24,872 nt of DNA from an uncultured Planctomycetaceae bacterium (lineage in GTDB: Bacteria; Planctomycetota; Planctomycetia; Pirellulales; Pirellulaceae), in NCBI GenBank assembly GCA_937967665.1, contig CALBSZ010000563.1:1-24872 (forward strand), read 5' to 3'. A model generated the notes under the pieces. That model was not told the DNA's origin. It did no database searches and saw only the letters and a list, made by a program, of their open reading frames with translations. This document shows positions 15,326 to 23,197 of the stretch, one piece after another. Both the position numbers and the translations under genes were made by a program. Numbering within the stretch: the stretch's first letter is position 1; each line of letters opens with the position of its first letter.

Positions 15326-15334
15326 TGGTACAAT
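15326..15334 (+). promoter_or_regulatory. Possible extended -10 box for the cytochrome-type gene
   Basis: TGGTACAAT contains TACAAT (15329-15334, 5 of 6 bases of the -10 consensus) with the extended TG motif. No good -35 hexamer is seen. A start near 15341 would give a leader of about 40 nt to ATG 15380 and would exclude an in-frame start at 15314. Confidence 0.4.
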
Positions 15335-15379
15335 CGGGGCAACGGCAGTTCGTTTCATCGTCCGTCCCGCCTTAACGCC

Positions 15380-17785
15380 ATGCGCCCTACCTCGTTCGTC
15401 CAGATCGTATCGTTATTCACCGCGATTTGCGTCTGCGGCGCACCAGATTCGCAAGCATCGCCGGAATCCGGATCGCACGTGCCCGCAGACGTGGTCGTGT
15501 TCTTGAAGGAGCATTGTCTCGCCTGTCACGAAGGTGCCGACGCGGAAGGAGGGTTGGATCTCCGGAAACTGGGCAAGTCACAGGTGTCCCCCGGTGACTG
15601 GAATCGCTGGATTCGCATGATCGATCGGGTAAGTGACGGCGAAATGCCGCCGGACGCTAACGAACTGGAACCGCGTGAAGTGGCCGCGTTCGTAGGTTCC
15701 GCCGGAGAGTGGTTGGCGGAGCGGCAGCGTCAGCATTGGCAAGCCGAAGGCCGCGTCCGCGGTCGACGACTTACCAACCTGCAAGTCGAACGCACGCTTC
15801 ACGACCTGCTGGGCGTGGACATTCCGTTGGCGAATCGGCTTCCCGAAGAACCTCGCACCGCCGGCTTCACGACGGTGGCCGACGGCCAGCCGATGTCGCA
15901 TTTCCAATTGCAGAAGCACTTGGAGGTGGTCGACTTGGCGTTGGATGAAGCGTTTCGGCGAGCCACCACGTCCGGCGACGAATGGCAGAAGACCTACAGC
16001 GCAAAAGAACTGGTGCGACGGAATCCGAAAAGTCGGACACGCGAACCGGAATTGATTGACGGCAAAGCTGTAACCTGGTCGTCGCGATTGATCTTTTACG
16101 GACGACTACCGGCAACGACCGCCCGCGAAGACGGTTGGTACCGCTTCACGATTCGTGCTTCGGCGTTGAAGCGTCCGCCCGGGTCGGGCGTCTGGTGCAC
16201 GGTGCGCAAGGGTAAATGTGTATCGAGCGCTCCTTTGCTCGGTTGGGTCGGGGCGTTTGAAGCGACGGAGAAGACGCAGCAGTGGACATTCGAAACCTGG
16301 TTGCCGAAAGGCGACATGCTGGAGGTGCGGCCGGGCGACTTGACGCTCAAGGCCGCTCGTTTTGCGGGCGGCCAGGTGGGCACCGGCGAAGGCGGCCCGC
16401 AGAATGTTCCCGGTGTGGCGATGGAATCCATTCAGATGGAGCGGATTCATCGCGGTCCGACGAACGCGACCATCCGGGAAGGGCTGTTCGGGGATCTCGA
16501 GTTGAAACCGGCGTCGCGTGCGGAGCCGGCCGCGCTGGTGTCGCAGCACCCGGAACAGGACGCCGCTCACTTGCTGCAACAATTCGCGCGACGCGCCTTT
16601 CGCCGTCCGGTCGACGAAGCCGACGTGGCGCCCTACCTGGATCGGGTTCGCGAAGATCTCGCGGCGGGCGTGCCCCTGCTGGACGCATTGCGGGGCGGCT
16701 ACCGGGCGCTCCTTTGTTCACCACGGTTCTTGTACTTTCACGAATCGCCAGGGCCGCTGGATAGTTATGCCGTGGCGTCCAGGTTGAGTTATTTTCTTTG
16801 GAACTCGATGCCCGACACGACACTGCTGGAATTGGCGGAGTCGGGGCAGTTGGCGAAGCCGGAGACGATCGAGAAGCAAGTGCAGCGCATGCTGACCGGC
16901 GAACGCGGTCGGCTGTTCGTCCGCGATCTGGCCGCCCAGTGGCTGGACTTGAGTCTGCTCGATTTCACCGAGCCGGCTCCGCAGCGGTATCGGGATTTCG
17001 ATAGCATCGTCCAGCAATCGATGCTCGACGAAACACATGCGTTCCTGCAAACGATGCTTGACGAGGACCTTCATGTCGGTCGCTTGATCGATGCCGACTT
17101 TACTTACTTGAATAGCCGGCTGGCACGCTACTACGGGATCGACGGGGTGGCCGGAGATGACTTGCAACGCATCGCCCTGGAGCCGGAACACCAGCGCGGC
17201 GGCTTGTTGACGCATGGAGCCATACTCAAGGTTACCGCGAACGGCACGACGACCTCGCCCGTGATTCGCGGTTTGTGGGTTTCCGAGCGGTTGTTGGGAG
17301 TCCACGTGCCGCCGCCTCCGGAGAATGTGCCGGCCATTGAGCCCGATATTCGCGGCGCGAAGTCGATTCGAGAGATGCTGGCCAAACACCGCGCGGACGA
17401 ATCGTGTGCCAGCTGTCATGTGAAGATCGATCCGCCCGGTTTCGCGCTCGAGAACTTTGATCCGGCGGGCAAGTGGCGCGACAAGTATCTGGCCGTGCAA
17501 CGCGGCGGATCGTCCCGAGGCAATCCTGTCGACGCCAGCTATGAATTGGCGGACGGCCGGCATTTCGAAGATTTATCCGAATTCCAACGCCTCGTGCTGG
17601 AAGATCCCCGCACAATCGCCCGCAACGTGGTGGAAAAATTGCTGACTTACGGGACGGGAGCTCCCGTCAGTTTCGCCGACCGAAAAAACGTGGACGAGGC
17701 CGTGACGCAGGCCGCCGAGTCGGGATGGGGATTTCGCTCGCTGGTCAAGGCGGTCGCGGTGAATCAGATATTCAACATGAAATAG
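15380..17785 (+). CDS. Secreted planctomycete cytochrome-type protein (PSCyt1/DUF1587/1595/1592/1588/1585)
   Basis: This 801-residue exported protein has the standard domain chain of the planctomycete family. A signal peptide (about 1-28) is followed by a cytochrome-like domain with CLACH (C46, C49, H50), DUF1587 (about 128-190), a less conserved beta-rich insert (about 210-390), DUF1595 (about 395-455), DUF1592 (464-595), DUF1588 (about 606-705) with a second haem-type motif CASCH (C676, C679, H680) and IDPPGFALENFDPAGKWRD, and DUF1585 (about 729-801). Two CxxCH motifs imply covalent haem c and periplasmic electron transfer, but the reaction is unknown. The start at 15380 gives the signal peptide; the 22 residues before it do not look like one. 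It pairs with the DUF1552 gene downstream, a recurring planctomycete couple. Confidence 0.93.
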   Translation: MRPTSFVQIVSLFTAICVCGAPDSQASPESGSHVPADVVVFLKEHCLACHEGADAEGGLDLRKLGKSQVSPGDWNRWIRMIDRVSDGEMPPDANELEPREVAAFVGSAGEWLAERQRQHWQAEGRVRGRRLTNLQVERTLHDLLGVDIPLANRLPEEPRTAGFTTVADGQPMSHFQLQKHLEVVDLALDEAFRRATTSGDEWQKTYSAKELVRRNPKSRTREPELIDGKAVTWSSRLIFYGRLPATTAREDGWYRFTIRASALKRPPGSGVWCTVRKGKCVSSAPLLGWVGAFEATEKTQQWTFETWLPKGDMLEVRPGDLTLKAARFAGGQVGTGEGGPQNVPGVAMESIQMERIHRGPTNATIREGLFGDLELKPASRAEPAALVSQHPEQDAAHLLQQFARRAFRRPVDEADVAPYLDRVREDLAAGVPLLDALRGGYRALLCSPRFLYFHESPGPLDSYAVASRLSYFLWNSMPDTTLLELAESGQLAKPETIEKQVQRMLTGERGRLFVRDLAAQWLDLSLLDFTEPAPQRYRDFDSIVQQSMLDETHAFLQTMLDEDLHVGRLIDADFTYLNSRLARYYGIDGVAGDDLQRIALEPEHQRGGLLTHGAILKVTANGTTTSPVIRGLWVSERLLGVHVPPPPENVPAIEPDIRGAKSIREMLAKHRADESCASCHVKIDPPGFALENFDPAGKWRDKYLAVQRGGSSRGNPVDASYELADGRHFEDLSEFQRLVLEDPRTIARNVVEKLLTYGTGAPVSFADRKNVDEAVTQAAESGWGFRSLVKAVAVNQIFNMK

Positions 17786-17849
17786 ATGGGGTGACCCGTT
17801 CGACGAAGATGTTGGCTGGACATTGCCGCGTCTTCGGGAATTTTCGGAA

Positions 17850-17920
17850 ATACAAGCACGCAGCGCGAGCAAGTGTGTTCGTTCATAAGTGACCCACTTG
17901 CTTGCGCTTCGTGCTCGTAT
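17850..17920. repeat. 26-bp inverted repeat (large hairpin) between the paired genes
   Basis: Arms at 17850-17875 and 17895-17920 pair at 23 of 26 positions around a 19-nt loop. The core reads gcacgcagcgcgagcaagtg on the left. It lies in the 194-bp gap between the cytochrome-type and DUF1552 genes, which otherwise contains no gene. If transcribed it would form a long stem that could attenuate or stabilise the mRNA. There is no T-run. Confidence 0.8.
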
Positions 17921-17979
17921 GACGGCCGAACTTGGCGCGGTCGATTTTGAATCTACTTGGTTTGAGGAACAATCGTGCA

Positions 17980-19269
17980 ATGAAAAAGCAAGTTCACTTT
18001 AATGTCAAACACTGCCTTGATCGCCGGACGGTCTTGCGCGGCGCTGGTGTGGCGCTGGCGTTGCCCTGGATCGATGCCATGCATGGCGCGTTCGCCGCCG
18101 AGTCGCCAGCGCCTCCGCGCCGTTTCGTCGCCATGACTCTGGGGCTGGGGCTGCTGGGCGAAAATCTCAACCCGCGACAGCCGGGACGTAACTATGAACT
18201 GAGTCCGTATCTGGAGCCCCTGGCCGACTTGCGTGATCAGCTGACCGTGATTTCGGGATCCTCGCATCCAGGTGTCACGGGTGGCCATCGTGCGGAGGCG
18301 AGCATCCTGACCGCGAACCCGGTGGGGAGTTCGGGACGCGGGAAGAATTCGGTTTCGATTGACCAGTATCTCGCCAAGTACTTGGGCAACAAGACGCGAT
18401 TCCCGTCACTTGTGCTGAGCAGCCGTGGCAGCAACAGCCCCTCCTATACGGAAAATGGGGCCATGATCCCGGCGGAGGATTCGCCATCGCGCTTGTTCAT
18501 GAAGCTGTTCGTGGACGGCTCGCCGGCGGAACGCGCTAAGCAAGCGCAGCGCGTCCGGCAGGGGCGCAGCATTATGGACCTCGTCGGTGAAGACGCGCGG
18601 CGATTGAGCCGCGAACTGGGGGCTGGCGATCGCGAGCGGCTGGAGGCGTTCTACTCCAGCGTGCGTGACTTGGAACTGCGGATGGCCGAGTCCGAGGAGT
18701 GGGCTCACCGTCCCAAGCCCAAGGTATCGGCGACGAAGCCGGTAGACATCGGGAACCCAAACGATTTTGTCGGCCGCCAGAAACTCATGAACGACATGAT
18801 CCGCCTCGCCTTGGAAACGGATTCGACGCGATTCATCTCGTATCACCTTGGCGGCTCGGGCGGCGTCGTGCCGCTGCCCGGAGTGGACGAAGGCTATCAT
18901 TCGCTCAGCCATCATGGTCTGGACGGCGAAAAGCTAAGCCAACTGGCGATCGTCGAAGCGGCGATCGTGAGCGCCTGGGGAGATTTTCTCCGTGATCTGG
19001 CCGCGCACCAGGATCAAGGGGCCCGTCTGCTCGACCAGACAGCGGTCTTGTTAACAAGTAATCTCGGCAACGCGTCCAGCCACGACAATCGCAACATGCC
19101 CGTCGTGGTGGCGGGCGGCGGATTCCGTCACGGACAGCACCTGGCTTTCGACCGCAAGAAAAACTATCCGCTTCCCAACTTGTTCGTGAGCATCTTGCAG
19201 CGGCACGGTTTCGAACAAGACGCCTTCGCCACCAGTACCGGCACTCTATCCGGACTCGAGCTGACATAG
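17980..19269 (+). CDS. DUF1552 secreted protein, probable Tat substrate
   Basis: This 429-residue protein belongs to DUF1552, found almost always beside DUF1592-type cytochrome proteins in planctomycetes and related bacteria. The N-terminus carries a twin-arginine motif, DRRTVLRGAGVALALPW (R15-R16), so export in folded form by Tat is likely. Family blocks include ISGSSHPGVTGGHRAEASIL, SIDQYLAKYLG, and the C-terminal SHDNRNMPVVVAGGGFRHGQHL. Histidine- and aspartate-rich segments such as SLSHHGLDGEK suggest metal binding, and the fold resembles the sulfatase/DUF1501-like group. GAGGA (17964-17968) lies 11 nt before ATG 17980; an in-frame start at 17932 would fall outside the Tat signal. Function is unknown, but co-occurrence implies a joint pathway with the preceding gene. 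Confidence 0.92.
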   Translation: MKKQVHFNVKHCLDRRTVLRGAGVALALPWIDAMHGAFAAESPAPPRRFVAMTLGLGLLGENLNPRQPGRNYELSPYLEPLADLRDQLTVISGSSHPGVTGGHRAEASILTANPVGSSGRGKNSVSIDQYLAKYLGNKTRFPSLVLSSRGSNSPSYTENGAMIPAEDSPSRLFMKLFVDGSPAERAKQAQRVRQGRSIMDLVGEDARRLSRELGAGDRERLEAFYSSVRDLELRMAESEEWAHRPKPKVSATKPVDIGNPNDFVGRQKLMNDMIRLALETDSTRFISYHLGGSGGVVPLPGVDEGYHSLSHHGLDGEKLSQLAIVEAAIVSAWGDFLRDLAAHQDQGARLLDQTAVLLTSNLGNASSHDNRNMPVVVAGGGFRHGQHLAFDRKKNYPLPNLFVSILQRHGFEQDAFATSTGTLSGLELT

Positions 19270-19520
19270 CGGGGATTATTCACTTAGATAGGTCAAATTC
19301 GCGTAAGTGATTGGTGGGCCAGCGCAAACGAATCACGCTTGTTTTCACACGCTGTCTGCTCACGAGAGTTGTTCGCGAATGCAGAACCACCAGTTTTCGC
19401 TCGTTTGCTCGACACCACCCTACAACTCGAACTGACTTAGACGATAACTCGCGTGAGCGCAGCGGTCTCTTCACTGGCCGGCCTGCGGATGCGGCAACGG
19501 TCAGAATGGGATGAACTAGC
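19270..19520. other. 251-bp intergenic stretch with a weak foldback
   Basis: No gene is seen. Segment 19313-19331 matches the reverse complement of 19401-19419 at 14 of 19 positions, sharing GGTGG at one end and AAACGA at the other. This could be a decayed palindromic element or chance. Confidence 0.35.
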
Positions 19521-20693
19521 GTGATCAACACAACGCGATGCCTGATTCTGGCGATGTTGGCGGTCATGATCGGCGGGCGTGCCGCGAAAGCGGAAGACGC
19601 TGTGATGCTGGACTTGCCAACAACAGGGACGGACCCGACTCGAATCCAGTTCGACAAATTGCCTCGGGTGCGGTCCACTCACGCCGTCATCAGCGATGTC
19701 CGCGGTGACGGAGGGACACGCGTCCATCAGCACGCCTATTTGGCCTACCATGACAACCAATACTGGGCGATGTGGAGCGATGGGCCGGGCCTTCCACGCC
19801 CGAACGTGACACCTCGGCAACATCGAAATATCGTCCCCGGTCACGACCAACCCGACACGCGCGTCTCGTACGCCCGCAGTGACGACGGCATGAAGTGGAG
19901 CACTCCCGCCGACCTCTCCGGGCCGCCGCGCATCAAGGGTTTCGGCTGGATTGCTCGCGGATTCTGGCCGCGCGACGGCGAGTTACTGGCGTTGGCGACG
20001 CATTTCAATGCCCCCGGGTATCCGGGAGAAGGACTCAGCCTGGAAGCGTTTCGTTGGGAAAAATCGCGCGGCAAATGGGTTTCGCACGGTACCGTATTCG
20101 ACGACGCGATGAACAACTTTCCGCCCCAGAAACTTCCGAATGGCATGTGGATGATGAGTCGCCGCGACCACCAGCGGCAAGTGACGGTCCTGGTCGGCGG
20201 CGTCGCGTCGTTTGACAGCTGGGAGGTTCGGCCACTTGCCAGCTATGGCGGGAAGTTGCAACCCGAGGAGCCCTACTGGTACGAATTGCCTGACGGCAAG
20301 CGGCTCGTCGGATTGCTGCGTGACAACAGCCGGTCGCATCGCCTGCTGCGCGTTTTCTCGACGGACCAGGGCGAGCATTGGAGCGGGGTGACGCGTACTA
20401 ATTTCCCGGATGCGACCAGCAAGTTTTTTGCGCTGCGGACGTCACGGGGATATTACACGCTGGTGTCGAACGCCAACCCCCAGCGTCGCGATCCCTTGAC
20501 GCTCGCCATCAGTCACGATGGCCTCGTCTACACGCGACTGTTTTATCTGGTCGGCGGGCGACATGTCGACTATCCCCACATGATCGAACACGACGGTCAA
20601 CTGCTGATCGCCTTCTCCGGCGCCAAGCAGACGATGGAAGTGCTGCGCGTTTCGCTGGACGAACTGGACAAACTTATCGCCGAGAGTAAATAG
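19521..20693 (+). CDS. Secreted sialidase-like BNR-repeat protein
   Basis: This 390-residue protein has a signal peptide ending AAKA before ED (about residue 24). The mature part shows beta-propeller character with Asp-box motifs: RSDDGMKW (119-126) and STDQGEHW (280-287, exact S-x-D-x-G-x-x-W), plus the related SHDGLVYTRLF near 335. This is the sialidase/neuraminidase superfamily (exo-alpha-sialidase-like), whose members hydrolyse or bind terminal sugars. The catalytic Arg triad and Asp could not be assigned by eye, so activity is not certain. The start is GTG 19521, the first possible start after an in-frame TGA (19512-19514), with GGGA about 9 nt upstream. It may act on external glycans alongside the sulfatase and sugar importer. 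Confidence 0.75.
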   Translation: MINTTRCLILAMLAVMIGGRAAKAEDAVMLDLPTTGTDPTRIQFDKLPRVRSTHAVISDVRGDGGTRVHQHAYLAYHDNQYWAMWSDGPGLPRPNVTPRQHRNIVPGHDQPDTRVSYARSDDGMKWSTPADLSGPPRIKGFGWIARGFWPRDGELLALATHFNAPGYPGEGLSLEAFRWEKSRGKWVSHGTVFDDAMNNFPPQKLPNGMWMMSRRDHQRQVTVLVGGVASFDSWEVRPLASYGGKLQPEEPYWYELPDGKRLVGLLRDNSRSHRLLRVFSTDQGEHWSGVTRTNFPDATSKFFALRTSRGYYTLVSNANPQRRDPLTLAISHDGLVYTRLFYLVGGRHVDYPHMIEHDGQLLIAFSGAKQTMEVLRVSLDELDKLIAESK

Positions 20694-20752
20694 CTGCACA
20701 GCGTCAGGTTTGATTCGTGGTAGCTCCACGTTGAAGTGCATGGGAGTACATC

Positions 20753-20817
20753 GTTGAACCCTCAGCCGCAGGCGCCGGCGGACGTACCCAGACGACGCCT
20801 GCGGCTGGGGGTTAAAC
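20753..20817. repeat. Palindromic intergenic element, copy 1 (core agccgcaggcg)
   Basis: Arms 20753-20774 and 20796-20817 pair at 20 of 22 positions around a 21-nt loop. The right end reads ctgggggttaaac. It lies 60 bp after the stop of the BNR gene. It is the same element as 23077-23142. Confidence 0.85.
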
Positions 20818-20978
20818 AAAGCTGTCAGTTTCAGCAGATGGCGTTCTCGGACACGGTGGAAAAATGCGTCGGCACGTGATAGACTCCGCTCTCCGGATCG
20901 GCGCGGCAAATCGCAGCAACAATCAACGACAACGTGCTTCGTTGGCACGCGAAGCGCATACCAATCGAGGAACGATTC

Positions 20979-22304
20979 ATGACAATGAAACTCGGACAAG
21001 CCCTTGTGTTTTTGGCCATCTTTGGAGGTTGGACGGGAACGACCTCCGCCGCGCTGACGGATGACGAAGCGACGGCGATCATGGACCAGTACCTCAATTC
21101 GCAGAAAGTCGAAAGTCTGCGCGCACGCCGTGAAGGACCGAGTTTTGATCGCGCGGCCGCAATGGCGCGACTGCAGGAGCAGGCAAAAGAACTCACCGCG
21201 GACCTGGCCGTGCAGGAACTTTCGCTTGATAACCTCGAAACGCTGCGATTGCTGTTGCAGGCCGTGGAGGAGAAGAAGCCGCAACTGGCCAAACGGCTGA
21301 TGGAATTGGCCAGGCAAGAGGATGCGGACGGTGCTCGCGCGGCGCTCCTGCTGTTCGAAATGGAAATGAATCCTACGCCGCGGGGCGTGAATCCGCCGGC
21401 AGGCACCGAGCCGCTGAAAGCGGCTTTGGCGCATCCCGGTTTTGCCGCGGCCATGACCGCGGGAAAGGTCGGCAAGTTGTTTTCCCTGTTGAATTATGTC
21501 GACCGTGATGCGCTGGGCGATTTTGAGAGCCGCTTGTTGCTGCTGGCAAGTTTCGTTACCGACCAGCAGACGCCTTTGGAATTGGCCGAGCGGGCGGCGG
21601 TCGTGAATATGCTGGTTTCCATGGCTGGCGAGGGAGAATTGAAAGATCTGGAATCCTATGAGCCCGTTCGCGAACGACTGCAAAAGTTATATGCCCAAAG
21701 CGCGGCGATCGCCGCGAAACAGCCGGACGGCGAGCGGTTGGCCGATTACCTGGCCAGTATTGCGCACGGCCTGGACAGCAGCTATGGCCGCGGGCAGTTT
21801 CTTGGTCATGAAGCGCCGGAGTTGGATTTTATCTGGTCGAGTGGCGATACGAATTACAAGACACTCGACGAACTCAAGGGAAAAATCGTGGTGCTCGACT
21901 TTTGGGCGACCTGGTGCGGTCCGTGTGTTGCTTCGATTCCCAAACTGGCGGAATTCAAGCAGCGCTACAAAGACTCGCCCGTGCAGATCGTGGGAGTTAC
22001 CAGCATCCAGGGCGCCCATTACGGGAAGACTGGGAAAGTCGACACCACAGGCGAACCGGAAAAGGAGTTTGAATTGATGAAGGAGTTCATGCAGGAGCGC
22101 GGAATCTCCTGGACCATCGCCTTCGCGGAACAGGAAGTCATGAATCCTGAATTTGGCATTCGCGGTATTCCTCACGTGGCCATTCTCGACACGGAGGGCA
22201 AGGTGCGTTTCAACAAACTGCATCCGGCCAACACGGCCGCTTTGATGCAAAGCACCGATACGTTGCTGAAAGAAGCTGGCTTACCCGTCCCCTCGCGTTT
22301 GTAG
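20979..22304 (+). CDS. Exported TlpA-like thioredoxin with long N-terminal extension
   Basis: This 441-residue protein has a signal peptide (about 1-24), a helical, Glu/Ala/Leu-rich region (about 25-260) and a C-terminal TlpA/ResA-type thioredoxin domain from LGHEAPELDF to the end. The active site is WCGPC (C313, C316) after VVLDFWAT, and the cis-proline loop is GIRGIPHVAI. Family members reduce periplasmic disulfides, often for cytochrome c maturation. The Trx domain has an insert after VGVTSIQGAHYG. The start ATG 20979 is fixed by GAGGA (20967-20971) 7 nt upstream; an in-frame start at 20934 would lack a signal peptide. The PIG-L gene starts 12 nt after the stop, so the two are probably one transcript. 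The extension may be a partner-binding module. Confidence 0.9.
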   Translation: MTMKLGQALVFLAIFGGWTGTTSAALTDDEATAIMDQYLNSQKVESLRARREGPSFDRAAAMARLQEQAKELTADLAVQELSLDNLETLRLLLQAVEEKKPQLAKRLMELARQEDADGARAALLLFEMEMNPTPRGVNPPAGTEPLKAALAHPGFAAAMTAGKVGKLFSLLNYVDRDALGDFESRLLLLASFVTDQQTPLELAERAAVVNMLVSMAGEGELKDLESYEPVRERLQKLYAQSAAIAAKQPDGERLADYLASIAHGLDSSYGRGQFLGHEAPELDFIWSSGDTNYKTLDELKGKIVVLDFWATWCGPCVASIPKLAEFKQRYKDSPVQIVGVTSIQGAHYGKTGKVDTTGEPEKEFELMKEFMQERGISWTIAFAEQEVMNPEFGIRGIPHVAILDTEGKVRFNKLHPANTAALMQSTDTLLKEAGLPVPSRL

Positions 22305-22316
22305 ATTTTGAGTCGC

Positions 22317-23060
22317 ATGAAAACGGACCGTAAAGTCGTGCTGGCCCTGGTGGCCCACCCGGATGACGCTGAATTCTTGTGTGGCGGCACCTTGATTCGG
22401 CTGGCCGATAGCGGCTGGCAGGTTCATTTTGCCAGCGCGACTGCCGGTGATTGCGGCACGATGACTGAAACCCCCTGGAGCATCGCGGCAATCCGCACGC
22501 GCGAAGGAAAGACGGCTGCCGAGTCGATTGGGGGGACATTCCATTGTTTGGGCGAGCCCGATGGCCGCCTGGTCTACGACCGGCAGTCGCTGCAGAAAAC
22601 AATCGACCTGTTTCGCAAGGTTGCACCGACACTCGCTTTTGCGCTAGCGCCTAAGGACTATCACGTGGATCACGAAGTGGCCAGCCAGCTGGCGCGGGCC
22701 GCCAGTTTCGTCTATGCGGCGCCGAATGTATCTGAGCATCCGTTGTTGGAAGGTTCGGGCGTCCCCTATCTTTATTACTGCGACGCGTTGGAGGGAGTCG
22801 ATCCGTACGGCCAGCCCGTCACGCCAACAACCTACGTCGACATTTCCGAGCAGTTGGAACGCAAGGAGCAGATGCTCAGTTGCCACGCCAGCCAGCGGGA
22901 ATGGCTGCGCGCCCATAACGGCGTGGATGAATTCATTCTTTCGATGCGCCGCGAAGCGCAAGCTCGAGGCAGCGACATCGGCGTGGCCGCGGCCGAGGCC
23001 TTTGTGCAGCACCGGGGACACGCGTATCCCAAAGACGATCTGCTGGCCGAGTTGTTTTAG
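22317..23060 (+). CDS. PIG-L/LmbE-family N-acetyl deacetylase
   Basis: This 247-residue cytoplasmic protein has the zinc-site motif AHPDDAEFLCGG (H14, D16, D17) and the second motif HVDHE (H116, D118, H119). PIG-L enzymes remove acetyl from N-acetylglucosaminyl groups, including intermediates of mycothiol and bacillithiol synthesis and GlcNAc lipids. The sequence around ALAPKDYHVDHEVA is close to the bacillithiol deacetylase pattern, but a glycan substrate is equally possible. ATG 22317 is preferred to TTG 22308. It sits 12 bp after the TlpA-like gene. It is convergent with the sulfatase, and the palindromic element lies just after its stop. Confidence 0.88.
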   Translation: MKTDRKVVLALVAHPDDAEFLCGGTLIRLADSGWQVHFASATAGDCGTMTETPWSIAAIRTREGKTAAESIGGTFHCLGEPDGRLVYDRQSLQKTIDLFRKVAPTLAFALAPKDYHVDHEVASQLARAASFVYAAPNVSEHPLLEGSGVPYLYYCDALEGVDPYGQPVTPTTYVDISEQLERKEQMLSCHASQREWLRAHNGVDEFILSMRREAQARGSDIGVAAAEAFVQHRGHAYPKDDLLAELF

Positions 23061-23076
23061 TGCGTATGAGCACGAC

Positions 23077-23142
23077 GTTTAACCCCCCAGCCGCAGGCGG
23101 CGGCGTATTCACCGAGCCGGCGCCTGCGGCTAAGGGTTAAAC
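23077..23142. repeat. Palindromic intergenic element, copy 2 (core agccgcaggcg)
   Basis: The left arm 23077-23099 and right arm 23121-23142 form an imperfect palindrome bounded by gtttaac and gttaaac. It matches copy 1 at 20753-20817 in core and ends but not in the loop. It lies between two convergent genes, 16 bp after the PIG-L stop, where a bidirectional terminator would be useful. Confidence 0.85.
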
Positions 23143-23197
23143 AAAACGACTGCCAGAACCTACGCACGCTGGTTCGAACCAACCTGGCGCTGTCGGA

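Noticed and set aside
20442..21683. 413-codon open frame on the - strand
   Set aside because: It spans the end of the BNR gene, the palindromic element and the start of the TlpA-like gene, all well supported on the + strand.
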